NCBI RefSeq assembly: GCF_947179515.1
Contig: NC_067488.1
Coordinates: forward strand, 33,207,842 to 33,271,841
DNA length: 64,000 nt
Reading direction: 5' to 3'
Source: Apodemus sylvaticus
Taxonomy: Eukaryota; Chordata; Mammalia; Rodentia; Muridae
Shown: one piece after another, positions 36,901-49,690 of the stretch
How positions within the stretch are numbered: position 1 is the stretch's first letter
Layout: each line of letters begins with the position of its first letter
Notes under the pieces: model-generated
What the model saw: the letters and a program-made list of their open reading frames with translations, nothing else
What the model was told of the DNA's origin: nothing
Databases searched by the model: none
Program-made: the position numbers and the translations under genes

Positions 36901-36978
<78 letters not shown>

Positions 36979-37073
36979 AACAGACAGAGAACGAGAGACA
37001 GAGAAAGACAGAGAGAGGCACAGAGACAGAGACACACAGAGAGACACAGAGACACAGAGACACAGAGAGAGAC
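36899..37073 (+). repeat. (GT)n(GA)n and GACA-rich tract
   Basis: A short GT run (about 36901-36914), a long GA run (36915-36977), then a degenerate AGACAGAGA/CACAGAGA tract to 37073. Arg/Glu-rich and Ser/Leu-rich frames on the two strands are artefacts. Confidence 0.95.
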
Positions 37074-38029
37074 TGAAGTTTTTCACTGTATACTCTGAGG
37101 AAAGGCCATGTGAAGATGCACCAAGAAGGTGGCCTTGAAAATCAGGAAGAGGCCTCACCAGGATCCAAATCAACTGTACATGAATAGTGAGTTACATGGG
37201 CTCCTCAAGTATGAGAAGTAGGTTTCTGCTGTTCAAGCTGCCAACTCTGTTAAATTTGGCTGTGGCAACAGAAGCAGACTGAAGAGAGCCTGGTGAGGGC
37301 AGATGTGGTTTTCAGTGTGTCTGCCTTCTCCTAAAGGAAATGCAGTGACTTCTGGGTCCATGCCATGCTGGGGTTTGGGTAGAGGTGAGGAAGGCTTGGG
37401 ACTGCCAGTTTAGGCTGATACTCTAACTGAGCTAGAGTACTGATCTAATATACGAGGCTCCCCAGCGCTGGGCATTCGTGACCAGAATATCAAGGGTATC
37501 CAGTAAAGGCCTCAAACCACCTGATCAATTTTGAAAATTTGGAGGGATAAACCATCATGTATGTATATGGTCAGTGCCACCCTACCCCCTTCTTCTTTCA
37601 GCCATGGGTCAGAAAGGCTTACCTACCTTCCTGCCTATTAGATGGGATTTGTATCTAAAGCATTCTGTGCTTTGCTTAGCTGAAGCTCAGCATTCCTATT
37701 ACCCAGGTCTGAATCTTGATATGCTAATTATACCTTAAGAAATACATGCTACAGATCTCGAGAAAGTGCAACTTTCAAAATATTATCTTGAAAAAAAATT
37801 CTATTTTAGTGTTCCAAAGATGAATAACAAGTGTTCTATATGCATCTCTACTCGGAGAATCCTACTCACACACTTCCTTCTACTTTCTTGCTAGCGATGA
37901 GTGTCCTCATGGATGAGTTGATAAGGGAGAAGCTGGGTCACATTGAAGAAGCACTGTTGTGTGGATTTGGTCTAATGCCTGTATTATGTTAATTAGGTCT
38001 CCAAAATTTCAAGACAATGTGCTTGCAAG

Positions 38030-38490
38030 ACACTGAGGGTCCCTGCCCCCACTTGGTTCTGATTAGTAAGTAGAGTTGCTGATGGCCAATGGTTGAACAT
38101 GGAGACAGAGGCCAGACCTTAGGATTTCTGGGCAAGGGAAGAGGGCCGTGAGAGGCCCGTGTGTGGGGGTTGGGGAAGAAGGAGATAGAGCAGCCATGCT
38201 GGGAGAGGAGAGGTGCAGAAGAGAGAAAGAACATAACCAGCATGTAAGAGTCGGGGATCAGGGATCATGGCCCAGGAGGGCTGCAGGTCTGGGGCAGCCA
38301 AGATGGAATATAGATTTTAGTAATGAGGAATTGGGAATATCAGAGGGGAGAGTGTATTAGCCATGTGGAGGTTTGGGAGTGGCCCAGCCATTGAGTTGTT
38401 TAAGGCATATTAAAATATAAGGCTGCGTGTCTTTTATTTGGGAACTCAGAACACTGGGGCAGGTGGCGAGAAAAGCACCACTGCTGCGGG
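38030..38490 (+). mobile_element. rodent ERV LTR-like sequence
   Basis: The 3' part reads AAGGCATATTAAAATATAAG-GCTGCGTGTCTTTTATTTGG, like the polyadenylation region of rodent ERV LTRs, preceded by a purine-rich GC block. Boundaries and target duplication are not resolved and the family name is unknown to me. Confidence 0.35.
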
Positions 38491-39308
38491 GTTGATTAGA
38501 GAAGAGATTCATCAGTTTCAGCTATAGAGCATACAGGAAAAGGCACCTTAACATCAAATGCTCCCTATTACAATGCCTTGACAAAGGGTCCGATTTCACG
38601 TCTTTCTACATACCTTCATTGCTTTCTAGTACACAGTAGAGATACATAGGGTGACCTGGAATTTGTTTTAGTTAGCCCGGGACATAGGTAGCATTCACTC
38701 TGAAGATCTCCAGTGCAGGAAATTTCTCAAACCAGGGAACCAGGATGGTTACTCACTTCTATGCACATAACAGATATGTATCATTGAGGAGGGTGTTAAT
38801 TTGTTCAATTCAAAATGATCTTCTTTATAGAAACCATTACAGTTTGAGTAAATGATACTTTCTTTGATTTTTCCGTACTGTGGTGATTCCAACCATGACT
38901 ACTGAGTTTTATAACAGTGGTTTTCCTCAGCCAACAATTGACTCATAAGATCTGACTTAGACTAACTCATGATTATGCCTCACAGAAGAAGAATAAACAT
39001 ATTTTAGATATGGACTTTTACTGACTGTTTTGGCCCTGGTTTTTTGGCCAAAACAACTATTATATTAGACTTCAGCAGAGTTGAGAAATGCTTGGCTACT
39101 GAGCAAGTGTTAAGAATGAAAGATTCCTTCTTTGAATATATTATAGTCTTGATGCTTCATGCTCCAAGTCATTGAATATTGGGGGAAAAAAAGCCAGGGT
39201 AACACAAGAAAGAGATCTGCAAGGTTTAACAGAAAAATTTTCTACAGCACTTTACTCAAGATGGGAGAGATCAATCAGCTGGATTTGAGGAGGCAAGATG
39301 GTTTTGTT

Positions 39309-39457
39309 GGGGCTGGAGAGGCAGCTGAGCAGTTAATAACATTTGCTGCTCTTCCAGAGGACTTGAGTTCAGTTCCCAGGACCCTCATCTAGTAGCTTAC
39401 ATTTCCTGTAACTACAGCTCGAGTCCTTTTATGGCCTCCATGAACACCTACATATGC

Positions 39458-39500
<43 letters not shown>
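39309..39500 (+). mobile_element. B3-like SINE with (CA)n tail
   Basis: Starts GGGGCTGGAGAGGCAGCTGA, with TGCTGCTCTTCCAGAGGACT and TTGAGTTCAGTTCCCAGGAC, the tRNA-derived head of B2/B3 SINEs. It ends in a (CA)n run (39459-39500). Confidence 0.88.
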
Positions 39501-39502
<2 letters not shown>

Positions 39503-39597
39503 TTAAAAACTTAAAATATCTCATCTAAGTTGCTAGATCAATTTATTGCCATGTTAACTAAAGTCTCTTACCTTATAATGGGTAAATAAACAATCAT

Positions 39598-39786
39598 GGG
39601 GGTGAGGCTGGAGAGTTAGTTCGGTGGTTAAGGCACTGACTGCTCCTCCAGAGGTCCTGAGTTCAATTCCCAGCAACCACATGGTGGCTCACAACCATCT
39701 GTATTGGGATCTGATGCCCTCTTCCAGAGTGTCTGAAGACTGCTAAAGTATACTATATAAAATAATTAATAAACCTTTAAAAAAAT
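39598..39786 (+). mobile_element. B2-family SINE with target duplication
   Basis: Reads GGCTGGAGAGTTAGTTCGGT, CCAGAGGTCCTGAGTTCAAT, CAGCAACCACATGGTGGCTC and GATGCCCTCTTCCAGAGTGT, a good match to B2/B3 throughout, with an A-rich tail. CAATCAT flanks it at 39591-39597 and 39787-39793. Confidence 0.95.
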
Positions 39787-40363
39787 CAATCATTAGACCA
39801 ACGGGTTGATGAAAGATGTATTGTGGTAAATATTGTACTTCCTTGTCATCAAACATAAAATCCTAATGTGAAACTACACTATGTTATAGCTTCCTGCAGC
39901 TTTCTTCAAATCTAGATTGGTCCAACCTTAGTCCCATCATCTGGGACAACCCTCTGCCCTTTGCCAAATGGTAGCTTTCAGTCTTTGATTATGGCACACA
40001 GTCCACTGGCCTCCAGGTGCCAGATTCGCCTCTATGTTATCTGCTTCCATGTTCCTTAGAAAGCATGGCATTTTAACATTTTAAGTGAATATTAAAGCCA
40101 GTTACTGGTGATAAATGCTCATTAAACTTTTTTTTTACCCTTTTCTTGCCCTTTCTTTTTGGGACTTTATAGGATTTTGTAGAAAACCAAATCTGTGTTT
40201 TACTGGAGTCTGGGTCCCATCCTAGCACCATTGTAAACTTAGGACCCACACCTATCTATTTCTTTAATTTTTAAATTATGGTACTGTAAATATCAAATAC
40301 TTATTTAAACACGTTTCAAGTGAGTGTGCTAGTAGCATTAGCACGTTCCTTTTAGAGTCCTTT

Positions 40364-40435
40364 TACAGAGTTGGTCGCTATTGTCATGATTGCTAAAACT
40401 ACAGAGTTGGTCGCTATTGTCATAATTGCCAAATC
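40364..40435. repeat. 36-bp tandem duplication
   Basis: Two adjacent 36-bp units share TACAGAGTTGGTCGCTATTG and differ at a few positions in the second half. Confidence 0.95.
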
Positions 40436-42925
40436 TACACAAGCAAGTAACAACTTCTCCTAGTCCCCATCTCCCAGCCTCCGCTGACCTCTAATCTACT
40501 TTCTGTCTCTGTGAACTCCATATCAATTCTATTACAGGGTACTGTGGGGTAAGACATACCACCTACAGAGAAAGTCCTATCCCTTTAGCATCTATATTTG
40601 GTTTGATGAGATCTGTAAATCTGATTGCAAGCAAAGCATTCAAGTGAGTGTTGAGAACATATTGTAGCTAAGTTGTGTCTAGAACTTCTTTCAGTAATTT
40701 GGGAGATAGAGAGCTTTTCCAAGGCCACATAGCATCATCTTCTAGTATTATAAGAGCCGTCCAGCAAGAAGGAAGCTCTTTAGTCAGTACCAACTTGGTT
40801 TCATTACACCCTGTGACCAGTACATGTTGTGTCTTTACCAAGTGGGTCTTATCTAGTGGGAAAACAAGGTCAGTGGCAGTAAGCTGAACTGTTCAGGCAT
40901 CTTTGGAACACTCCAGAACAACAAGTATGGGAGACTTATTTCATATCTTGAACTACACTTGCAAAATGTCTCTTATTCATGGGCTTGGGAGGCTGTGTGA
41001 TACTGATAGTGTCTTTTTTGGCTTACATAGCCCAGCCAGGGTATATTTGAATGCTGGCAATGGGCAACTCTATCTTTCACTTCAACAATATTTATTTCTT
41101 GGATTCTTCCAAAAAATTTTAAATTTCTAATGCCTAATTAGGGCACAGAATTCCTTACCACACAGTTCTCTGACAAGTTGTGTGCTAAAATGATGGTTGA
41201 TACTATTTCTTCTTTGAACCTCAGTTTTCTTATCTGTAAAGTGAACATGAAGACGTAGAATTCCTGTGTCCTAATCACATAATGAAGACAAAGTGCTTCA
41301 CATAAGTAAGAGTTCAGTGATGTCAGAATTTGTTTTTTAGCCCTCAATCTTGCTCACCCATTCTGTCCTTTATGAAAAATGAGTCTTCTTTTAGGTCCAG
41401 TATTATTCCATGTTTCCCCTATTCTGGAGCTGATTAGAAACTGAGATGCAGAGGAGCCTGTAAAGATTTTGGGACTGAACTCTGCCACTGATTTTTGACT
41501 GAATTTGGTACTGGCTCCAGTCTTAACCTTTTACAATTGTCTCTGTCCAGCATTCCTGCCTGTCTTTTATGGCACAGAGGACTGATCTCTTGCTATTTTT
41601 ATAGTTATCAGCTGGTGGCACCATCCTGAGAACATGTGCACTTGTTTTTATATACTGTTCAATGTATTTTTTAAAAAAACTTTGTATGATTCATGTGTCT
41701 TGTTCCTAAATGTAGAAGTAAATTTCTGGCTTAAGAAAAAATCTTGCAAGAGCAAAGTGGTCTTTTTATAATTTCTGGTCTACTTATAGAAACCCACCTG
41801 CTGTCATTGCTTGTCTTTGAGTCTGAGAGAGCTCAGTCATCAGGTCTTTTGGCCTGTGGGATGTGGGGGTATAACGAGTGCTGGGGCTGGGAACTTCTGC
41901 TTTGAGTCCACTCTTGAGCCAACTGTTGCCTTTCATGGACTTCCACTTCCAAACTTTGAGAATCCATGGACTGAAATTTTTAAAAAGACTTACCAGATAT
42001 GATATTTATGGAATGAGTTGACTTGGGGGCCTCTTCTTGACGCCCCTGGATCCTAATATGGTGGTAGCTAATCCCATTGATTTTCCATGCCTCCGCACCT
42101 AGCTTTACATTGAGTCCTCTAGTGGGCATTCAGTGGACACACCAAAGACTGTTGCATGGCACTAAGGTGTGGCGAGCAGAATCCTTCTATAGTTGTTTGC
42201 TTTATGACTGTAGACATATTTCATCGGTGTTCATTGTGACATTTTGTTGCATGACTGATGGGCTAAGTTCAGGACTCTGTCATGAGGATGTGATGGGTGC
42301 TCATTAGTTAGATGTGATGCTAATAAAATCATTGAATGATTGACAGCCACAGGGTTTGACAGAAGAATGGAAGTCTGTTCAATTAGAGCAGTTACTGGCC
42401 AGAGAATAGTGACTGTCAATTAGCGCTGTGAAAGGACAAAACCAGTATAGTGAGATAAGTAGTTTTCTATAGAGAGGTTTCAGTATCCAGGAGTGCACAG
42501 TACATTAGAAAGCACTAACCGTGATTTGGAAAGACACTGCCATGACAAGTTTCTTGAGTGAGGTGGTATCTGGGCTGAGTCTTACAGATGCAGGAGGGCT
42601 GGGTGGGGGAACTAATGGAAGGGAAGGAATCCAAAGACAAGAAAGATCATGAGAATATTCAGAGAGGCTGAGAGTGTAGAGTCTCACAAGGCAACAGTGA
42701 AGCACAGTTTAAGCACAGGGGCTGTGGAAGATGGAGGTGCTGAGAACAGACAGGATTCAAAGACACAGATCCTTGAGAAAGAATGATATGAACCTTAATA
42801 AGAGAATCCATTTTAGACAGGAGTAGGATAACTCATGGACAATATGACCTACATTTGAAGACTTATTCTATTTACCAGCTATGAAACTCTGAGAAGCTTA
42901 CTTCCCTGTGCTGTTTGTTCCTCTT
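40436..42925. other. unannotated sequence
   Basis: No gene or repeat recognised. Confidence 0.45.
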
Positions 42926-43135
42926 AAAAAATAACTTATGTATGAGTGTTTTGCCTGCATGTATACATATGCACCATGTGTATGCCTGGCACCTGCCAAG
43001 ACAAAAAGAGGGCATTGGATCTCCTGTTATTGGAGTTAAAGACCACTATCGTCTGCTGTGTTGGTGTCAGGACCCAGACTCAAATCCAATGTAAGAAAAG
43101 AACAATTGCTCTTAACTGTTGTATCTTCTCCTCCT
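42926..43135 (-). mobile_element. B3-like SINE, diverged
   Basis: Reads AGAGGGCATTGGATCTCCTG ... GGTGTCAGGACCCAGACTCA ... ACAATTGCTCTTAACTGTTG, the reverse complement of a B3 body and tRNA-like head with many substitutions. Confidence 0.75.
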
Positions 43136-44316
43136 TACCTTTAAAAAAACTTTTAGAAAATGGGTAAATAGCATATTTCTTCTAGAGAAGTGGAAATCAA
43201 ATTTATTAAAGTTGAAGAAAGAGGAAAAAGCTTGGTATGTCTTAAATGCTCCATAATGCTCTTCTTTTATTTCATATATGGACTGCCACACCAACTCCAG
43301 TAGATTCTGTGTGACAAAAAGTTCCACAGGCTGAGGCATTTTACTCCAAAAGGAGAAAGTCTCCTGGAAACGGCTGTGGAACTCTCTAGTTAGAGGATAA
43401 TTCTGAGCCATAGTTCTCAAAGCAGTTTGTATTACTCTCAATTTCCTCTTTTCACAAGATGATCCTAATAATCCATTCTTTGAAGTCAAGTCACTGGCCA
43501 CAAACTCTTTTCTAGGGACTGCAATGCTTTGCCCCATAGTCATTTACATAATTACAACCCTAAACAACATGCATATTTATATAGCTATGTGTATGTAGAT
43601 GAGGGTGGCTCTGACACTGTGGTATGGAAAGCATTGATTAAGTCCAGAAGTTTTTACAAGGTAAAAGCTAAATGTTAGATAAGGATCACTCATGGACACT
43701 TATTAAGACCCAGGGGGTTTAAGAAACTTTAAACTCTTTTTGAAGGTTTGTTGTTAACTACAAGTCACTCTGTATTCTAATCAGAAAGATTGATGTTATC
43801 TGTAAATTGATCCTCTAAATCTGTTACATGGGAAACATTATACCTAATTGATTTTGCATTTCCTTGTGCCAAATGGTTATGATAATTGTGCCTGCTTCTC
43901 TGGATACATCTTTTGAAATGGTAATACCAACTCTTCATGTATAAAACTCCTTATTTCAGAGCTCCTAAATACATTCAGATTCACACCGCCTCTGTGGTTG
44001 TTTGTTTGTCACGCCCTTCCCTCGGGCATGAATCTCCCCTGGCTGGGACCATCTGTGGCAATGGACTTTGGATGTGATGTGCAGTGACAACTCAGTAGGC
44101 AGCAGAGATTGTATTGGCCATGAACATGTAACCCTGGACTTATGTGTCTATATTGTTCTGACTTCAATCACATTATTGGTACCACTGGTGTTGAGCTTAA
44201 TTTCCACATGCAACATCTTAAGTAGAATGGACCATGACTTGATACTGGATCAGAAAGCTATGAAATTGGAGGAGAACATAGATTTGTAATCAGTGAAGCA
44301 AACATTCACCAATGGG
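43136..44316. other. unannotated sequence with a 143-codon frame
   Basis: A minus-strand frame (43112-43543) opens MTMGQSIAVPRKEF and runs 143 codons without low-complexity content. I cannot assign it to a family and see no upstream splice or promoter context, so it is recorded here and not as a CDS. Confidence 0.4.
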
Positions 44317-44676
44317 TGTCTTAGGGTCTCTATTGCTGCGATGAAACACCATGAATAAAAATCAAGTTGGGGAGGAAATGGTTTATTTGACTTACAGGAC
44401 AGGAACTCAAACAAGGTGGGAACCTGGATGCAGAGGCCATGGAAATGTGCTTGCTGTTGACTGGCTTGTGCCATGTGGCTTGCTCTGTCTGCTTTCCTAT
44501 AGAATCCAGGATCTCCAGTGCAGGGATAGCACTGCCCACAATGGCTAGACACTTCCCCATCAATCACTAATTAAGAAAATGCCTTACAGCCAGATCTTAT
44601 GGAATCATTTTCTCAATTGAGTTTTCTTTCAGGTCACTCTAGCTTGTATCTAATTGATATAAGTCTTGTCAGCACA
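44317..44676 (-). mobile_element. MaLR-type LTR, near complete
   Basis: Plus strand starts TGTCTTAGGGTCTCTATTGC-TGCGATGAAACACC and ends CTAATTGATATAAGTCTTGT-CAGCACA, i.e. a TG...CA element on the minus strand (TGTGCTGACAAG ... CTAAGACA). The middle includes AATCACTAATTAAGAAAATG. Flanking 5-mers ATGGG and ATGAA agree partly, consistent with a decayed 5-bp duplication. Confidence 0.85.
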
Positions 44677-47600
44677 ATGAAATAATGATTTCATATTTTC
44701 CTGAAAAGCAGAAGTCAAATACTGATTGGCTCCAAGAATACTGACTATCAACTACAAGAGAGGATGAGTGAGTGCTGTATTTCATTAGTATGAACTGTGC
44801 AAGAGGATTTCCTGCCAAATGTCAAGTGTTACAATTGATGGAAACAGAAATTGTTAGAGTCCTCAAAAAATAGATGAAAAATTTCAAACTAACAAGATGT
44901 TGGTATGACTAATTCATGTCTCCAGTGGCTATGTGTCACACTTTGGGCTCTTACAGATAATTTTTCAGTCTTTGGCTGTAAAAAAATTACTGGTACAACT
45001 CATAATTGATGACATATTGTGTCTTCTGAAATATATGGTGCCACTGTTTCTATTGCTGCAATGGGTGGGGGGACATTGATGACAAGAATGACAATGTGAA
45101 ATTTGTGTGTTCAGAAAATGACTCCATTATCAGTTCTTCTAGGACAGGATTGGATTAGATCTTCTGAGGTCCCCTTTCCTTAAAGATAGAAGTAGATATC
45201 TTTGATAGAAGTTCTCGTCAGAACTTTTCCCTTCCAGCTTCCCCATGACACTTGAAAGCTCACACCTTTAACAAGATCTATGGCTTCATATCAAGGGGAC
45301 TTGTAAGATACCTGCTGTTGCTAATGGCAAAGCAGGGCTAGCCCATCTGTGGGATGCGGCTTTGACACAGAATATGCAGATGGAGTAGCAGCATTGATTT
45401 GCTGCTCTTTAAAATCTAGTACCCACAGACATAAGGTCTCTGGGTGAAAGACACTGGACACAAGCTCCTGTTGACAGGACCATTAGCAGATTAGTGTACT
45501 TTAGTGAATGCCAAGATTAGGCAGTAAATGGATTTCTTTGGGGAGAAGCTTCAAGAAATCACATTAACCTCATCGACCACAGAACTTGAGGGAGTTGAGG
45601 TCCATCTGGACACACATCTCTTAACTCCGAGCAGATTAAAGTGTGACTGCAACTGGCTCAGATTCTGTTGCATATCAGCAAGGGAGCTTAGCTTAGTCTC
45701 TTTAGCCTTCTGAGATCCAGTTGTGCCTCCTATCAATTCTATGCAGTCATTGACACCTAATTAATATCTGCTCCTGAAAAGAGAAAGCCAAGAAACAAAT
45801 GAAATGTACCAAGCAATACTAAATGGTCTTCCATTTCTGTGTTCTGTTAAATAAAGTCAATGAGCCAATATTAAGTGGTCTTCTGTATCCGCAGTCTGTC
45901 AAGATTCATTTTCCCTCAATTCTCTGTCTAGTGTTACATTAAAGGTGAAACCAAAGAACCCCAAACTTATCAATAACTCACATATGCTACCAATAATGTG
46001 GTCAAAATGCCAGTGAAACATAAGTTGAAGTCTTGAACAGTCATTGAACAAAGGAAGACATTTGAGCAAAGAGTAAATATGGAGAGATACTCAATGTAGA
46101 TGATGATCTAATGTCTTTATACTATGTTAGCATGGCTGGCTAACATTGTGGAAAAGAGCAATATTAAGTGTTGGTTAAGGAGTGGGCACAATGCTCAGAT
46201 TTTTCTGAAGAGTGTTAAAAATGGAGCAAGTACTTTGGGGGAAAAAGCATTTCGATTTCTGATAGAAACAAGTCCTCCTTTACCAAATGACGAAAAGCCA
46301 ATTCGATCATTTTTATCACCATCTACATCTGTACATGCTTATAGCAGGGTGGTCATGGAATGATGAGTTGATATGCAAATATATTTTAAAACCAATCACT
46401 AAAATCAAACATCTCATTCTGTATAGAAAGCAGACTTTTATTATCCCAGGTCTTTCTTTGAGCCTTTAAATATCCACAGCTCAGCTCACTGTTCTATTTG
46501 CTTATGATTTTTCTACATGATGTGTATACCTGCCTTGGCCCATGAAACCTTTAATCAATCATTCTTTCAAACTCATACCAAAGGTCCTATTTTGTGAGGA
46601 GGCTTTCTAGTTTCTTCCAGGCACAGGAATCTTTGCACCAGTCACAGCATTTACTTGCTTCACAACTTTACCACTGATATCATTACTTGGTTTGTCTTGT
46701 AAAATAGAACCCTTCATGGACACCCTGTGTGATAGTTCTTTTCAGTGTATGCAACAGCAAAATCCAAACTCCTCTTTTGGCATGTATAGATAGCATTTTG
46801 TTTGTCTAGCTCTGTCTCTCAATCTCAATCTCATCAAATTCTGTCTCCCCTTGTTAGGAGTCTCCAGATAGTGACCTCCCTCTTCTCGCTTGTACCCATT
46901 TGATTCCTCCAGTTCCTGATGCTTGCTCTATGCCCCTTCCTCCCATAAGCTGGGTGTATTTCAACTCATAGGAACATTAGCATCTCCCACTTCTGTACCT
47001 CACTTGCTTGGCTTCTCTCTATATTATCTCTTTGGATCACACTGTGTAAACAGTACATATCCATCAGAATATTCCCTCAGTATCACATATTTTCTTTTCA
47101 TAGTCCTATCTTAGTTAATTAGTTTCTTCGTCTAATATCTGTTTTCACAGATACTAGACACAGTTTCCTAGACTACAGGTATGATTAACGAAGCCTGTCT
47201 ACTTTGTTGCCTATGTTGCATAGCACAGCAGAATACAGAATGATACTGGTATCCGTCAGGCATTATGGCATGCAGTTTGGTTGGATGTAATGTCCATTTC
47301 AGTGCATTAGGGATTGACCAAACTAATGAGGAATTTTAAACTAAAGGTGATTAAAATATTGACTATTTTATTCAGCTGATACTGTAGGGCTCAGCTACTT
47401 TGTTTTAAGTTAAAATTTTATGTATTTCTTCATTATAAAAATAATACATGATCACTAAAAGTTAAATGAAAGAAGTAAGATATAAAAAGTTAATAATTTC
47501 CTGACTTGTAATTCAAGTTTGGGATAGATTACAATATGAAGGTTGTCTTCAAGACTTTTTACACATATATATGCATATATGTCTACTGATATTTATAGAC

Positions 47601-47734
47601 AGCATATAAGCGTTTTCTTTTTGAATAAAACTATGATAATTTTGTACATATTACAATATTAATTTTTTTCCAGGAATATCCACATGTCATCAAATGAATT
47701 AGATTAAGTAAATCCTTGGGGATAATTTAGCTGT
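44677..47734. other. unannotated sequence; possible L2 relic
   Basis: No gene recognised. The interval 46740-46930 has a C/T-rich sequence with an arrangement faintly like the 3' end of ancient L2 elements (AAATCCAAACTCCTC ... CTCAATCTC), too weak to call. Confidence 0.4.
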
Positions 47735-48032
47735 GACTGACCTCCAGATATGCCCATGAGTGACTGATTATGTTGATTGGAATGGTAAGGAATCACTCAT
47801 GGTCTCAGGTCTTGGACCTCAAGGCTAGGTAACTGAGAATTCAATAATTCATCTTTTTCTGATTCCTTGTTGTGGATGCAACTTGAGCATCTGTCTTAAG
47901 CTCTCAGCATCTTGATGTTCTCCCTGTGATGAACTGTTCCCTAGAACTGTGAGCCAAAATAATGCCTCCCTTCTTCATATTGTTCTGTTAGGGCATGCTA
48001 CTGTAGCGATGAGAAATGTAACCAAGACAAAT
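47735..48032 (+). mobile_element. diverged MT/MLT-like MaLR LTR
   Basis: Contains CCCTGTGATGAACTGTTCCC, GAACTGTGAGCCAAAATAAT and ends GATGAGAAATGTAACCAAGA-CA, matching the 3' half of a sense-orientation MaLR LTR. The 5' half is poorly preserved. Confidence 0.55.
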
Positions 48033-48268
48033 GGCAATGAGGTACGTCATATCATGAGGGTCACAGTTGTTCAGCCAGTTCAGCCATTGATGAGTACTGA
48101 AGCTACTTCCAGTGCATTTACACAGGCCCATTTATTTCTTCCTCATTAATATTTATATAGATCATATGATATAAAAGCCATGCAGTAAATATCCTCATAA
48201 ATTTTCTATATGCATTGAGTTCTTGAGTTCTTTTAGAATAAAAAACAATCTGGGAGACAGCAAGAGCT

Positions 48269-48273
<5 letters not shown>

Positions 48274-48300
<27 letters not shown>
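48274..48300. repeat. (GA)n microsatellite
   Basis: Perfect GA run of about 27 bp. Confidence 0.95.
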
Positions 48301-48305
<5 letters not shown>

Positions 48306-48606
48306 AAAATAGTTTCAGACTTCCATCAGCAGTATGTGGATGTGCCCATTTCCCTCTATTCTAGCTAAGAATATTCCTATTTCTAAAAATGGCTTCAGAG
48401 AATTCATCATCTGGGGTCCTGAGTTCTGGAAGCTTAAGGACAAATTTGTTCTACCTGTAGATGGAAAGAAAACAAGCCCGAAGAGAGAAGAGCCAGCAAC
48501 TCGCTGTACAGTGCAGGTCCATGGAACACTTGCTGCTCTTCTCTGAGTGTTAGTTATGGTTTCTGTCTAGCCAAGTGCAGCCTGGCAATGGGAGGTGAAC
48601 ATTCCA

Positions 48607-49690
48607 CGGGCTTCTTTTTTTTATTCCATATATATTTTTTATTTACATTTCAAATGATTTCCCCTTTTCTGGCCCCCCACTCCCGAAAGTCCCATAAGCC
48701 TCCTTCCCTCCCCCTGTTCTCCCACCCACCCCTTCCCACTTCCCTGTTCTGGTTTTGCCCTATACTGCTACCATGAGTCTTTCCAGAACAAGGGTCCCCC
48801 CTCCTCCATTCTTCTTGTACCTCATTTGATGTGTGGATTAGGTTTTGGGTATTCCAGGTTTCTAGGTTAATATCCACTTATTAGTGAATGCATACCATGA
48901 TTGATCTTTTGAGACTGGGCTACCTCACTTAGTATGATGTTCTCCAGCTCCATCCATTTGCCTAAGAATTTCATGAATTCATTGTTTCTAATGGCTGAAT
49001 AGTACTCCATTGTGTAGATATACCACGTTTTTTGCATCCACTCTTCTGTTGAGGGATACCTGGGTTCTTTCCAGCTTTTGGCTATTATAAATAAGGCTGC
49101 CATGAACATAGTGGAGCATGTATCCTTATTACATGGTGGGGAATCCTCTGGGTATATGCCCAGGAGTGGTATAGCAGGATCTTCCGGAAGTGAGGTGCCC
49201 AGTTTTCTGAGGAACCACCAGACTGATTTCCACAGTGGTTACACCAATTTATAACCCCCACCAGCAGTGGAAGAGTGTTCCTCTTTGTACACATCCTCGC
49301 CAATACCTGCTGTCTCCTGAATTTTTAATCTTAGCCATTCTGACTGGTGTAAGGTGAAATCTCAGGGTTGTTTTGATTTGCATTTCCCTAATGACTAATG
49401 AAGTTGAGCATTTTTTTTAAGATGCTTCTCCACCATCTGAAGTTCTTCAGGTGAAAATTCTTTATTTAACTCTGTACCCCATTTTTTAATAGGGTTATTT
49501 GGTTTTCTGGGGTCTACCTTCTTGAGTTCTTTGTATATATTGGATATTAGCCCTCTATCTGATGTAGGGTTGGTGAAGATCTTTTCCCAATTTGTTGGTT
49601 GCTGATTTGTCCTTTTGATGGTGTCCTTTGCCTTACAGAAACTTTGTAATTTTATGAGGTCCCATTTGTCAATTCTTGATCTGAGAGTCC
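48607..49690 (-). mobile_element. 5'-truncated L1, 3' end of ORF2 plus 3'UTR
   Basis: Poly(T) at 48607-48618 followed by the reverse complement of a rodent L1 3'UTR (CATTTCAAATGATTTCCCC) and of the ORF2 C-terminal region, with the familiar CTATTGTGTAGATATACCAC-like and CCACTGTGGAAATCAGTCTG-like segments. Truncated at about 49690. The flanks TCCACGGGCTTCT (left) and TCCACAGGGCATTCT (right) look like an imperfect target duplication. ORF2 here is a tail fragment broken by stops and frameshifts. Confidence 0.93.

Noticed and set aside
46740..46930. Ancient L2 3' end
   Set aside because: Similarity is compositional (C/T-rich) and could not be traced base by base.
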